Both the position numbers and the translations under genes were made by a program. A DNA stretch of 40,214 nucleotides from UBA6265 sp964526965 (lineage in GTDB: Bacteria; Chloroflexota; Chloroflexia; Thermomicrobiales; UBA6265): assembly GCA_964526965.1 (NCBI GenBank), contig CAZGML010000024.1, positions 1 to 40,214 of the forward strand, written 5' to 3'. Numbering within the stretch: position 1 is the stretch's first letter; each line of letters starts with the position of its first letter. The notes below the pieces were generated by a model. The model was not told the DNA's origin, made no database searches, and saw only the letters and a program-made list of their open reading frames with translations. This document shows positions 31,543 through 39,336 of this stretch, in pieces.

Positions 31543-32757
31543 ATGCGGTTTACGAGGGCGCGTGTTTCACCATCTATACGGTCGGAAGCGCGGTCTGAGA
31601 GCTTCACAATCGGAGCCGGATACTTTTGGTTTTACGCCGGAATAGGCACATTCGTGCCATTCAACGCCTTGTACTATCGCAGTCTGGGCTTCAGTGGGCT
31701 CGAGCTCGGAATCCTCACGTCGCTGCCCGCCATTGCCACGGCCCTGCTCGGGCCGATGTGGGGAGTCGTTGCCGATACCTTTGGTATCCACCGGCAGATC
31801 ATGAGGGCAGTGTTACTGCTTGCAGCCGCGGTTGTGTGGGTGCTGACCGACATCACCACGTTCGTGCCGTTCATGGTGGTGATGGCGATCCTTGCCATGG
31901 TGATCGTACCCGTACCCAGCTTGTGGGACAGCTACGCGGTCTCGGCGGTGGAACGAGGCGGCGCCCCGTACGGAGTACTGCGGATATTCGGATCAATCGG
32001 CTACACCGTGATGGTTTTCATCATGGGACGCATCATGGCCGATAACCTCAGCACCATTTTCCTGTACGCATACGCAGGCTGTTTTCTCGCCTCGTTCCTG
32101 GTTTCGCTTCGCCTGCCACCCTTGGGCGAGCGACAGCCCCGTAAACTGCTCGATGGACTCAGCGACGTTACGCGTAATGCTCCATACCGGCTGTTGTTAG
32201 TCGTGGCGTACCTTATTGCGGCCGGCTATGCTACCGTCAACATTTACCTGACACTGCACATCCAGAGCCTGGATGGCGATACGGGAACTGCCGGTGTTGC
32301 CTTTGCACTGAGCGCGATTAGCGAGCTGCCCATCATTGGGTTCGGCTCGCTTATCCTGAAGCGACTTGGCGCCCGCAATGTCATTTTCATCGCATTGAGT
32401 GTGTATATACTGCGCTTCTGCCTGCTCGGATTCACGTTTAGCACCTCGTTTGTGCTGCTTGCGCAGGTGCTGCATGGCCTCTCATTTGGCATGTTCCTTA
32501 TCGCCTCCGTCACGCTGGCGCATCGCCTGGTCGGGCGGGAGAATGCGGCCACCGCCCAGGCACTTCTTGCCACGGTGGGTTTGGGGCTGGGTACGATCAC
32601 TGGTTCGTTTCTTGGCGGTCTCGCGATGGATTACACCACGACTTCCGCCATGTTCCGCGTGGTTGCGCTTACCATGTCGCTCACACTGGTGATCTTCCTG
32701 ATTGGATCGCGCCGAATCGAAAAGAGCGCCTATGACCCTTCAGCCGAGGCCGGATAA
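31543..32757 (+). CDS. MFS transporter, MFS_1-like/nucleoside-symporter type
   Basis: A 404-residue transporter. After a basic, arginine-rich 20-residue start come about 12 helices. The first (YFWFYAGIGTFVPFNALYYRSLGFSGLELGILTSLPAIATALLGP) and the following GVVADTFGIHRQIMR match the LacY/NupG/HcaT-like branch (MFS_1-like). A second-half loop, LILKRLGARNVIFI, is also typical. Proton-coupled uptake of a small organic compound is likely; the substrate cannot be read. The ATG at 31543 has AGGA about 11 bases upstream. Confidence 0.85.
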   Translation: MRFTRARVSPSIRSEARSESFTIGAGYFWFYAGIGTFVPFNALYYRSLGFSGLELGILTSLPAIATALLGPMWGVVADTFGIHRQIMRAVLLLAAAVVWVLTDITTFVPFMVVMAILAMVIVPVPSLWDSYAVSAVERGGAPYGVLRIFGSIGYTVMVFIMGRIMADNLSTIFLYAYAGCFLASFLVSLRLPPLGERQPRKLLDGLSDVTRNAPYRLLLVVAYLIAAGYATVNIYLTLHIQSLDGDTGTAGVAFALSAISELPIIGFGSLILKRLGARNVIFIALSVYILRFCLLGFTFSTSFVLLAQVLHGLSFGMFLIASVTLAHRLVGRENAATAQALLATVGLGLGTITGSFLGGLAMDYTTTSAMFRVVALTMSLTLVIFLIGSRRIEKSAYDPSAEAG

Positions 32758-32796
32758 GCTCACAGATGGCAAACATCCTGCGACTTACACGGGGAG

Positions 32797-33201
32797 TTAG
32801 CGACTCCAGCCGATGAGGCTCGATTGGTGATCATTGAAGACGTTGACCATTTCATCTGGTGAGAGTGGAGCGGCATGCAGCGCATTGACCAGGTCGTCCA
32901 GCCGTTTGGACATCGCAATCAGGTAACGACTTGGCTGGTCACTTGCGTTCCACCACGAGTGCACGGCACCCTGCAGCACGAGGACCGCGCCTCCGGTGTC
33001 GGCAATGAACTCCTCACCATCTATCTCGAAGCCGAGGCTTCCGGAAAGCGTGTAGAAAATCTCATCGTCATGGTGGTGAATATGGAACGGGGCAATCAGC
33101 TGCCGAGTGCCGTGAGGCGCGCCCTCAAGTTCGCCTTCAACCAGCACGATATTGGACGATTCGTTGCGGATGCCAGAATGAAGCAATGGAGATACGATCA
33201 T
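32797..33201 (-). CDS. Cupin-domain protein
   Basis: A small single-domain cupin of 134 residues. Motif 1 reads APFHIHHHDDEIFYTLSGSLGFEIDGE, giving the usual His-x-His and Glu metal ligands. Motif 2 reads LVLQGAVHSWWNASDQPSRYL with its histidine. It would bind a divalent metal in the cytosol; the reaction is unknown. The ATG at 33201 has GGGGA about six bases upstream. Its leader contains CTTACTGAT, which matches half of the palindrome at 15866. Confidence 0.85.
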   Translation of the reverse strand: MIVSPLLHSGIRNESSNIVLVEGELEGAPHGTRQLIAPFHIHHHDDEIFYTLSGSLGFEIDGEEFIADTGGAVLVLQGAVHSWWNASDQPSRYLIAMSKRLDDLVNALHAAPLSPDEMVNVFNDHQSSLIGWSR

Positions 33202-33268
33202 CGTTTTCCCCAATCAGTAAGAAATAGGTACGATACTCACAGAATAGCGGAGTGAGAGAAGGATTAGA

Positions 33269-34345
33269 ATGCCGAAAGCCACCATGAAGACCATCGCCAC
33301 CAACTTGCGTGCACTACACAAGCATTTGCTGGAATACGAAAAGCGCATCTATGAGAAGATTCATGGGCGCGTAGAGAACCCGTATCAGCTCCTGAGCCTG
33401 GCCATGAACGATCCCCAGTTCGCGTGGCTGCGCGCCATGAGCAGCGAGATGGTGAACCTCGATGAGGTTCGGTTAAGCAAGGATGGCGTTTCGGATTCCG
33501 ATCTCCGCCTCATTGGTACCCGACTACGAGCGTTGATGACGCAGACGCGGGAAGCGTCCGATTTCCACATGCGCTACGAGGAAGCTAAAGCCGAGGATCC
33601 GGGGATCTTGCTCGCTCATCGCGATTTGATGAATTCACTCCCGGATGCCCCTGACGTGGAGCTCTTCCTCTCTGCTGGCGATGAGCAGGATAGCAAGGAC
33701 CCCCTCCCGGCCGCGATTCGACCGGGCACCCTCATTCCGGGTTTCGGCGACAAGGGCTACTACGCTCTCGGTGCAATCGAGGAACGCGGCCTGCTCGCCA
33801 ATGTGCCGATTAAATCGGTACGGTTCAGCAACGAAACGGTGCTTGAAATCGCGAGCGCTCCAATGGATTGGAAAGTCGACGACGACGCGAACACCACCGA
33901 TCAGTGGGAGCCGGTTGTTGTTCACGGTGGCACCGGCGCAGCCGTATCGCGTACGCCAAAGGCCGATGGTGTTTCGGTGAGTCTCTATATTCGTCAACGC
34001 GATGTCGGTGGCGAACCAGGGGCGCTTATGCCTGCAGGCGAGGAGGAGAACCAGTGGCTCCGCCTCGCGTCCGAGGAGGATCTCGGAAACGATCTTGTCG
34101 TGTATGCGCTGCTCGCGGCTCCCAATACCGATGCTCCGGTGCCGGGCCGGGAAGGGTTCGATACGTTGATCTATGTGGTAGCCGGTTCGATTGAGATCGA
34201 CGGCGTTGAAATCCCGGATTCTCGCCTGGCGCTGATTCGTAACCCAAAGGACCTGACATTCCAGACCCGATCTGACGCGATGGTGCTTACTATCCTGGTG
34301 GACCCGAATGCGCAGGTTACGCGGGCGGGCTCGGTGGCGCGATAG
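33269..34345 (+). CDS. Two-part protein: small helical domain fused to a cupin-like barrel
   Basis: A 358-residue protein. Residues about 8-125 are helical and include LRALHKHLLEYEKRIYEKIHGR and NDPQFAWLRAMSSEMVNLDEV. This resembles a free-standing family of small uncharacterised proteins of about 130 residues, common in Proteobacteria as I recall. Residues about 145-358 are rich in beta-strands with two cupin-like repeats (VVVHGGTGAAVSRTPKADGVSVSLYIR, LIYVVAGSIEIDGVEI); I do not see a full set of metal-binding histidines. The ATG at 33269 has GAAGGA upstream. It is divergent from the other cupin gene, sharing 67 bases of control region. Function unknown. Confidence 0.7.
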   Translation: MPKATMKTIATNLRALHKHLLEYEKRIYEKIHGRVENPYQLLSLAMNDPQFAWLRAMSSEMVNLDEVRLSKDGVSDSDLRLIGTRLRALMTQTREASDFHMRYEEAKAEDPGILLAHRDLMNSLPDAPDVELFLSAGDEQDSKDPLPAAIRPGTLIPGFGDKGYYALGAIEERGLLANVPIKSVRFSNETVLEIASAPMDWKVDDDANTTDQWEPVVVHGGTGAAVSRTPKADGVSVSLYIRQRDVGGEPGALMPAGEEENQWLRLASEEDLGNDLVVYALLAAPNTDAPVPGREGFDTLIYVVAGSIEIDGVEIPDSRLALIRNPKDLTFQTRSDAMVLTILVDPNAQVTRAGSVAR

Positions 34346-34363
34346 CAGGCGAGGATATAAACG

Positions 34364-34489
34364 ATGAATGAACCTACTTTGATAGATCGGGCGAGAATGA
34401 TGCTGAAAACCCTCGCCCACACCGTTTCCTGGATCGTGGCGTTGGCGGCCACGATCGTGCGCGGCAGGGCGAAAGGGTCAGCCAGGTAA
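34364..34489 (+). CDS. Possible 41-residue membrane peptide
   Basis: A short frame 18 bases after the previous stop, with GGCGAGG upstream of its ATG. The product has a basic N-terminal part (IDRARMMLKTL), one hydrophobic helix (SWIVALAATIV) and a basic end (RGRAKGSAR). It could be a small membrane protein translated with the upstream gene, or a chance frame. Confidence 0.35.
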   Translation: MNEPTLIDRARMMLKTLAHTVSWIVALAATIVRGRAKGSAR

Positions 34490-34496
34490 CCCGGGA

Positions 34497-35300
34497 CTAA
34501 ACGAGTTCGAAGGATGCGCCCGAGAGCAACTCGGGTGGAATCGACTTGCCGGAGCCGGGTGTGATCGGACCCTCGTGCGTGCGCAGGCTGGCCGCGAATG
34601 GCCCTTGCCCGAACCGCTCCAGGTGCTGCACTGCTGCTCCTGCCGTCGGGTGTGTGAGCATGAGCCAGCTTTGATCGAAGTTGATGAAGTTCGCGATGGG
34701 CGTGTCGTCTGTCGGCAACGTCATCGGGGTTGGCTCCCGATCGGTAATTGCGGCGTAATCCCTCGTCATACCTGCCAGGTTGTGGGCAAGAATAGTTACT
34801 CCGGCAACGCCGAGTGCGCCGTTATCGTGTGTGGTCTGGGCGGGGTCTGTGGATACCCGGTTCTCACGAGGCGTAACATCTTCGATCAGGAACGGCCAGC
34901 CGGTTTCACCGACTTCTCCTGGCGGCATTGAGCCCTTCCAGCGAAGTTCGACGCCATCCAGCCGATTCCGCCCGTTCTCCTCCGGGCCGGAGTATTGGTG
35001 GCCTTGCTTGCGGATGCGCGCGGTGTCTTCGTCGAGGTCATTGCTCGCGAGGCAGATATCCACCAGTCCTTCGCCCTTCGAAAGCCGCGGGAACCAGCGA
35101 TGCGACTTGCCCTCAATGCCGTTGGTGGGCGCAATTAGCTCAATGTACGATCCATCCTTAAACGCGATCAGCGCGTTGTGGGTGTTGCCATCCTTATGCT
35201 TGCCGCCGGTAACGACGGTGAACCCGGCCTGCTTTGCATCCGCGATGGCCTTCTCCAAATCGTTCGAAATGATAACGAGATGATCGATGCCGGTAATCAT
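34497..35300 (-). CDS. Glyoxalase-like/VOC superfamily protein
   Basis: A 267-residue protein of the Glyoxalase_3/VOC type. It opens with the typical first strand and ligand ITGIDHLVIISNDLEKAIADAKQAGFTV, then NALIAFKDGSYIELIAP. The second module begins near GVAGVTILAHNLAGMTRDYAAI. The ATG at 35300 is preferred to an earlier start because AAAGGA lies about nine bases upstream and the conserved domain begins immediately. Substrate unknown; lyase, dioxygenase or binding functions are possible. Confidence 0.82.
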   Translation of the reverse strand: MITGIDHLVIISNDLEKAIADAKQAGFTVVTGGKHKDGNTHNALIAFKDGSYIELIAPTNGIEGKSHRWFPRLSKGEGLVDICLASNDLDEDTARIRKQGHQYSGPEENGRNRLDGVELRWKGSMPPGEVGETGWPFLIEDVTPRENRVSTDPAQTTHDNGALGVAGVTILAHNLAGMTRDYAAITDREPTPMTLPTDDTPIANFINFDQSWLMLTHPTAGAAVQHLERFGQGPFAASLRTHEGPITPGSGKSIPPELLSGASFELV

Positions 35301-35361
35301 GACGCTCGTTCCTTTCCGCATAGGTAGATAGTGACGTCAGGGTACACCGTTCGGTACGACG

Positions 35362-36366
35362 TTAGTTGCCGATGTCGACTCGCTCCATGGTCACTCGTAG
35401 TGCAATCGTGAGTTCTTCCAGGCCGGGCTTGCGGTTCCAGCGTTGCAGTGAGCGGGGCCGACCAGCCTGTTGGCCGGATCCGCTGGTGGGAATCTCCACA
35501 ATATCCCACACGTCGTCCGGCAGCGATCGCACCGCCAATACGCGTAACACGCGGTTCGTGGTCCATTGCAGCAACAGTGCCGACCCGCCCTCGAATCGCT
35601 GAATTTGCGAATCGACCCGCGTATGCCAGCCACTCGCAACCCGATTAACAGCATCGCGGATGTGGATTTCGGCCGTGTCCATATTCATCGTCTTGATTTC
35701 GGCTGGCTTGATGCCGCCAAGTAATCCACGCTCGTAGCCGGGCGGTACATCGGTGAGGCGAGCGAATTTGGCCTTCATTCCCGGGTTGGTGAATATCCAG
35801 TAACCGGCTGCGAGGATTGCGATCTGGGCGATGACGATGACCGCTGTGAGCCAGGGCACGCCACTGTCGTACATCTGGCGCCAGTCGCCATTCATGCCGC
35901 TGGCAATATCGAGCACGGGGTAGACAATGAATGCGTTGGCCCCGGAGATGAATGTGAAACCGATAAGTAGCTCGTTGATAGCCGCGCGTAGGGGCGGTTT
36001 CCAGAGCAACACCACGGCAAGTGCGCCTACGCAAAGCAACAGGTTAACAACGCTGCCCGATGCCGAGATAATGGTGCGCTGTACGTCGGAAAGCCCGATC
36101 GGGTAGTACGCGACATATCCCGCAAAGCCATAGAAGCCCCAGTCGACAACTTCCCGATCAAAGGCCCAGATGGCGACAGCGTGACCGAGCTCGTGCAAGA
36201 GCACGGAGATCGGCACCAGGAAGAAGAACGATGCCTGGTTCACCAGCATACGATCAGATGTGGTGAAGTTTCTGTCCCACACCTTGCGCCAGTTTTGCGC
36301 CATCATCCAGACAACGCGAACTCCAAGCGCGATGTAAAGCAGGCTGATTAATCCGAATCCACCCAT
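35362..36366 (-). CDS. M50-family (site-2-protease-like) membrane metalloprotease
   Basis: A 334-residue integral membrane protein. The zinc motif is LLHELGHAVA with His58, Glu59 and His62; the second metal ligand is probably Asp153 in VYPVLDIASG, comparable to the NPxDG-type motif. About five to six helices span residues 1-190, followed by a soluble C-terminal domain of about 140 residues (DTAEIHIRDAVNRVASGWHTRVDSQIQ). These proteases cut substrates within the membrane; the partner is unknown. It lies 23 bases downstream of the MFS gene and may be co-transcribed with it. Confidence 0.8.
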   Translation of the reverse strand: MGGFGLISLLYIALGVRVVWMMAQNWRKVWDRNFTTSDRMLVNQASFFFLVPISVLLHELGHAVAIWAFDREVVDWGFYGFAGYVAYYPIGLSDVQRTIISASGSVVNLLLCVGALAVVLLWKPPLRAAINELLIGFTFISGANAFIVYPVLDIASGMNGDWRQMYDSGVPWLTAVIVIAQIAILAAGYWIFTNPGMKAKFARLTDVPPGYERGLLGGIKPAEIKTMNMDTAEIHIRDAVNRVASGWHTRVDSQIQRFEGGSALLLQWTTNRVLRVLAVRSLPDDVWDIVEIPTSGSGQQAGRPRSLQRWNRKPGLEELTIALRVTMERVDIGN

Positions 36367-36389
36367 CGCACGTTTCCCGTTCTGCAGAG

Positions 36390-37700
36390 TTATCCAACCG
36401 GACGTGGTGACCGTTCCGTCGCTTCTCGACCTAGAGATTGTCGCACAAACATCAAGGAGGCAACGACGGCAACAACGCCCCCGCCGACGTACATCGATGT
36501 CTCAACATCCCACCGGTTTGCGATGGCACCGGCAATAAGTCCGGCAAGCGGCATTGTGCCCATGAAGACCGTGGTGTAGACGGACATCACACGCCCGCGC
36601 AGTTCATCTGGCGCCGTGGTTTGCACAATAGTGTTGGCCATAGACATGGTGTTTGAGGCGCAAAAGCCACTCAGCGCGAGCGCCAGTGCTCCCAGCCAGA
36701 CAGCGAGCGGTACCGATGCGATGATGCCAATGCCGAAAGTCACAACTCCGAGCCCGATGGCAGCAATTTGCATGCGACGGCGTGACGGTCCACCCCTGGC
36801 GTACGCAACTGAAAGTGCCCCGAGCAGCGATCCGAAGCCCATGGAACTGAACAGGATACCGAACGTGGTTTCATCAGCCTGGAAGCTGTTACTGGCAAGC
36901 AGCGGAAGCCACACGTTATAGCCCATACCAAAACTGCCAACCACCGCCACGAGCATAATCGGGCGCAGTACATCCGGTGTACTGCGAATGTAGCCAAGCC
37001 CTTCCTTTATCTGGGAGAAGCCGGAGCCAACCGACTTTTTGACGAATGGCACCAGGTCCATGCGGAGCAGGGCGGTGAGTGGAGCCAGGTAACCAAGGGC
37101 GTTGATGAAGAAGCACGCCGCCACGCCGAATACTGCCAGCACCACACCGGCGATTGATGGTCCGAGGATTCGGCCCGTATTGAAGGTGGCTGCATTAATC
37201 GCAATAGCGTTTTTCAGCGCGTACTTCGGCACGAGTTCGGAGACGAACGCCTGCCTCGATGGCATATCGAGCGATCCGGTGAGTCCGAACGTGAACGCTG
37301 TCGCGTACACATGCCATAGCTCTACCGCACCGGTAATGGTGAGCGTTCCGAGTGTGAGCGCCACCATCATATACATGAGTTGCGTAATGATCAGGAGATT
37401 TTTCTTCGGAAAGCGGTCGATCAGTGTGCCGGCCGGAATACTAAGGAAGAGGGAAGGGCCGAACTGAAAGATCGGAACCAGGCCGAGTTGGAATGGGGAC
37501 GCATTGAGCGTTTCAACCACCAGCCAACTCTGCGCCAGCGACTGCATCCACATCCCGGTGGTTGAGACCAACTGTCCGGAAAAGAAAAGCCGATAGTTTC
37601 GAAACCGGAGAACACCAAATCCGCGTGCTTCTCGTTCAAGTCGCTCTTGTTCTTCCCGGGATCGTGGCTGTTCGGCGTCTTCTGTTACGGGGCTAGGCAT
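36390..37700 (-). CDS. MFS transporter, EntS/MFS_3-like exporter
   Basis: A 436-residue transporter with a charged N-terminal tail and about 12 helices. Characteristic stretches are FRNYRLFFSGQLVSTTGMWMQSLAQSWLV, PAGTLIDRFPKKNLL (loop motif) and ANTIVQTTAPDELRGRVMSVYTTVFMGTMPLAGLIAGAIANRW. This pattern belongs to the enterobactin-exporter-like group often annotated as MFS_3. Export of siderophore- or drug-like molecules is plausible but not shown. The ATG at 37700 has GGTGAT upstream. Confidence 0.88.
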   Translation of the reverse strand: MPSPVTEDAEQPRSREEQERLEREARGFGVLRFRNYRLFFSGQLVSTTGMWMQSLAQSWLVVETLNASPFQLGLVPIFQFGPSLFLSIPAGTLIDRFPKKNLLIITQLMYMMVALTLGTLTITGAVELWHVYATAFTFGLTGSLDMPSRQAFVSELVPKYALKNAIAINAATFNTGRILGPSIAGVVLAVFGVAACFFINALGYLAPLTALLRMDLVPFVKKSVGSGFSQIKEGLGYIRSTPDVLRPIMLVAVVGSFGMGYNVWLPLLASNSFQADETTFGILFSSMGFGSLLGALSVAYARGGPSRRRMQIAAIGLGVVTFGIGIIASVPLAVWLGALALALSGFCASNTMSMANTIVQTTAPDELRGRVMSVYTTVFMGTMPLAGLIAGAIANRWDVETSMYVGGGVVAVVASLMFVRQSLGREATERSPRPVG

Positions 37701-37775
37701 GGATCACCATCATCAACTGACTATCATGGGCAGACGTTCCACCACGGTGACAGACGTCTACCCTTCATATTACGA

Positions 37776-37805
37776 GAGCCGCCGGGTGTCAAACACCCGG
37801 CGGCT
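37776..37805. repeat. Intergenic hairpin, 8-5-8 architecture with TCAAA loop
   Basis: GCCGGGTG (37780-37787) pairs perfectly with CACCCGGC (37793-37800) around TCAAA. The outer AGCC/GGCT extends the stem with one bulged C. It has no T tract on either strand. The stem and loop lengths match the ATAAA elements near the window start, but the CTAC flank is missing. Confidence 0.6.
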
Positions 37806-37828
37806 GCGCGATTCAAACATTCGAGTGT

Positions 37829-38287
37829 CTAGGCTTCTTCGACATCTCGTGACTTGTGCAGGAGCACCGGGGATTCAGCGTTGCGCATCACTTCTTCAGC
37901 GACGGAGCCGAGGAACCATCGCTTTATACCGGTGCGGCCATGGGATGACATCACGATGAGATCTTCCGGCTCTACAACCGAGCAGATCTGTCGAGCGATT
38001 GGGCCGTGAAGCACATCGGCCGTAACCTCGTAACCTTCTTCCTTCGTTCTGTTGACGACACCTTCAAGGTACTGCTTGGCGTCCTGGATTTCTTCTTCCG
38101 CAAGTTCCCCGAGCATGGAGTAATCGAGCGCCATACCCGTCGGTGGCAGGCTCTGGGTGCGATAGGTATCAACTACACGCACCAATCGCAGCGGTGCGGA
38201 GGTGGATTTCGCGACCTTCTTCGCCTCTTCCAGCGCTTCTTCTGCCAATTGGCTGCCGTCGAGTGGCACAACGATCTGTCTATACAT
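37829..38287 (-). CDS. Universal stress protein (UspA family)
   Basis: A 152-residue single-domain Usp. It starts MYRQIVVPLDGSQLAEEAL, where the aspartate binds nucleotide, and ends with the ATP-type motif GRTGIKRWFLGSVAEEVMRNAESPVLL (G-x2-G-x9-G). It should be an ATP-binding cytosolic dimer induced by stress. The ATG at 38287 is chosen over the GTG two codons earlier because AAGGAAGGG lies about nine bases upstream. Confidence 0.9.
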   Translation of the reverse strand: MYRQIVVPLDGSQLAEEALEEAKKVAKSTSAPLRLVRVVDTYRTQSLPPTGMALDYSMLGELAEEEIQDAKQYLEGVVNRTKEEGYEVTADVLHGPIARQICSVVEPEDLIVMSSHGRTGIKRWFLGSVAEEVMRNAESPVLLHKSRDVEEA

Positions 38288-38407
38288 TTGCACGTCCCTT
38301 CCTTATTTGGATGCCTGGCTTCGGTGCCTTCATCCAGCAATTCCTTATGGCTCTAGTATACTCCCAGTCTGTGTGCAAAAGGCATTGTAGCGGAAGGAAA
38401 TCCCGGC

Positions 38408-39211
38408 ATGACTGATGAATCCAACCAGGCCCAATCCGCCGAACCAATCCTGCTGGCCAACATGACCTCCCCGCAAATAGGGGAGTTGTTGCCGAATCTG
38501 GAGATGGTGCTGATTCCTGTTGGCGCGCACGAGCAGCACGGCGAGGCGCTCCCCGTTAGTACCGATTCACTTACTGCCACGGTGATGTCGTCGCTTGCCG
38601 GAACGCTGCTGGCACCCCGGGTGGCTATCGCTCCCACCATTCCATGGGGAGTGAGCTGGCATCATATGGGCAGACCCGGCACGATCACGCTCAGTGAGAA
38701 CACGCTGATTAGCATCGTTCGGGATCAGGTCGATTCCATGTATCGCCAGGGTGTGAAGCGGTTTGTGATCGTGAACACCCACGGCGGAAACAACGCCGCC
38801 CTTACCGTGGCTGCAGACCAGATAAAACGCGATCTCGGCGTGCCGCTTGTCGTTCCGATTTATGCGTATTCACTGCTGGCAAACTCGGCTCGTGAGGTGC
38901 TTGGCGAGGAGGCAATTGGTCACGCTGGCGGCGACGAGGCGTCTGCTCTCCTCGCGATCCGGCCAGATCTCGTCAACCAGGAAAAGCTCGCCAACGCGAA
39001 CCAGCAGGCCGATTTACAGCGCGCCAAAATGATCGTCAATGCGGCGGGCGGCACGTTGCCGGTCATGTATCATCGCCTTACCGAAACGGGGGCGACCGGA
39101 AATGCCTCCCTGGCCTCGGCCGAAGCCGGGAGCGATATCGTGGGGCAGGCGGTCAACCAGTTGCGTGCGATCTGTGAAGAGCTCATGGACCTCGATCTCG
39201 ATCTGCTCTAG
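38408..39211 (+). CDS. Creatininase-family amidohydrolase
   Basis: A 267-residue metal-dependent amidohydrolase. Family ligands are visible: Glu42, His44 and Asp53 in GAHEQHGEALPVSTDS, the NTHGGN loop and GHAGGDEAS with its glutamate. The family includes creatinine amidohydrolase, MftE of mycofactocin maturation and FAPy deformylase; no mycofactocin genes are seen here, so the substrate is open. The ATG at 38408 has GGAAGGA about 10 bases upstream. It is divergent from the universal stress gene. Confidence 0.88.
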   Translation: MTDESNQAQSAEPILLANMTSPQIGELLPNLEMVLIPVGAHEQHGEALPVSTDSLTATVMSSLAGTLLAPRVAIAPTIPWGVSWHHMGRPGTITLSENTLISIVRDQVDSMYRQGVKRFVIVNTHGGNNAALTVAADQIKRDLGVPLVVPIYAYSLLANSAREVLGEEAIGHAGGDEASALLAIRPDLVNQEKLANANQQADLQRAKMIVNAAGGTLPVMYHRLTETGATGNASLASAEAGSDIVGQAVNQLRAICEELMDLDLDLL

Positions 39212-39336
39212 ATGCCCTTTGTTATGAACGGACGAATGTACGTACATCTGGCCGCGCTCACCAGTTTTTGTTAGGCTCAATCAACTGGCGAACAGGGCGA
39301 TGCAAGCCCGTCGTGGCCGGCAAAGGATAGGTGCGA

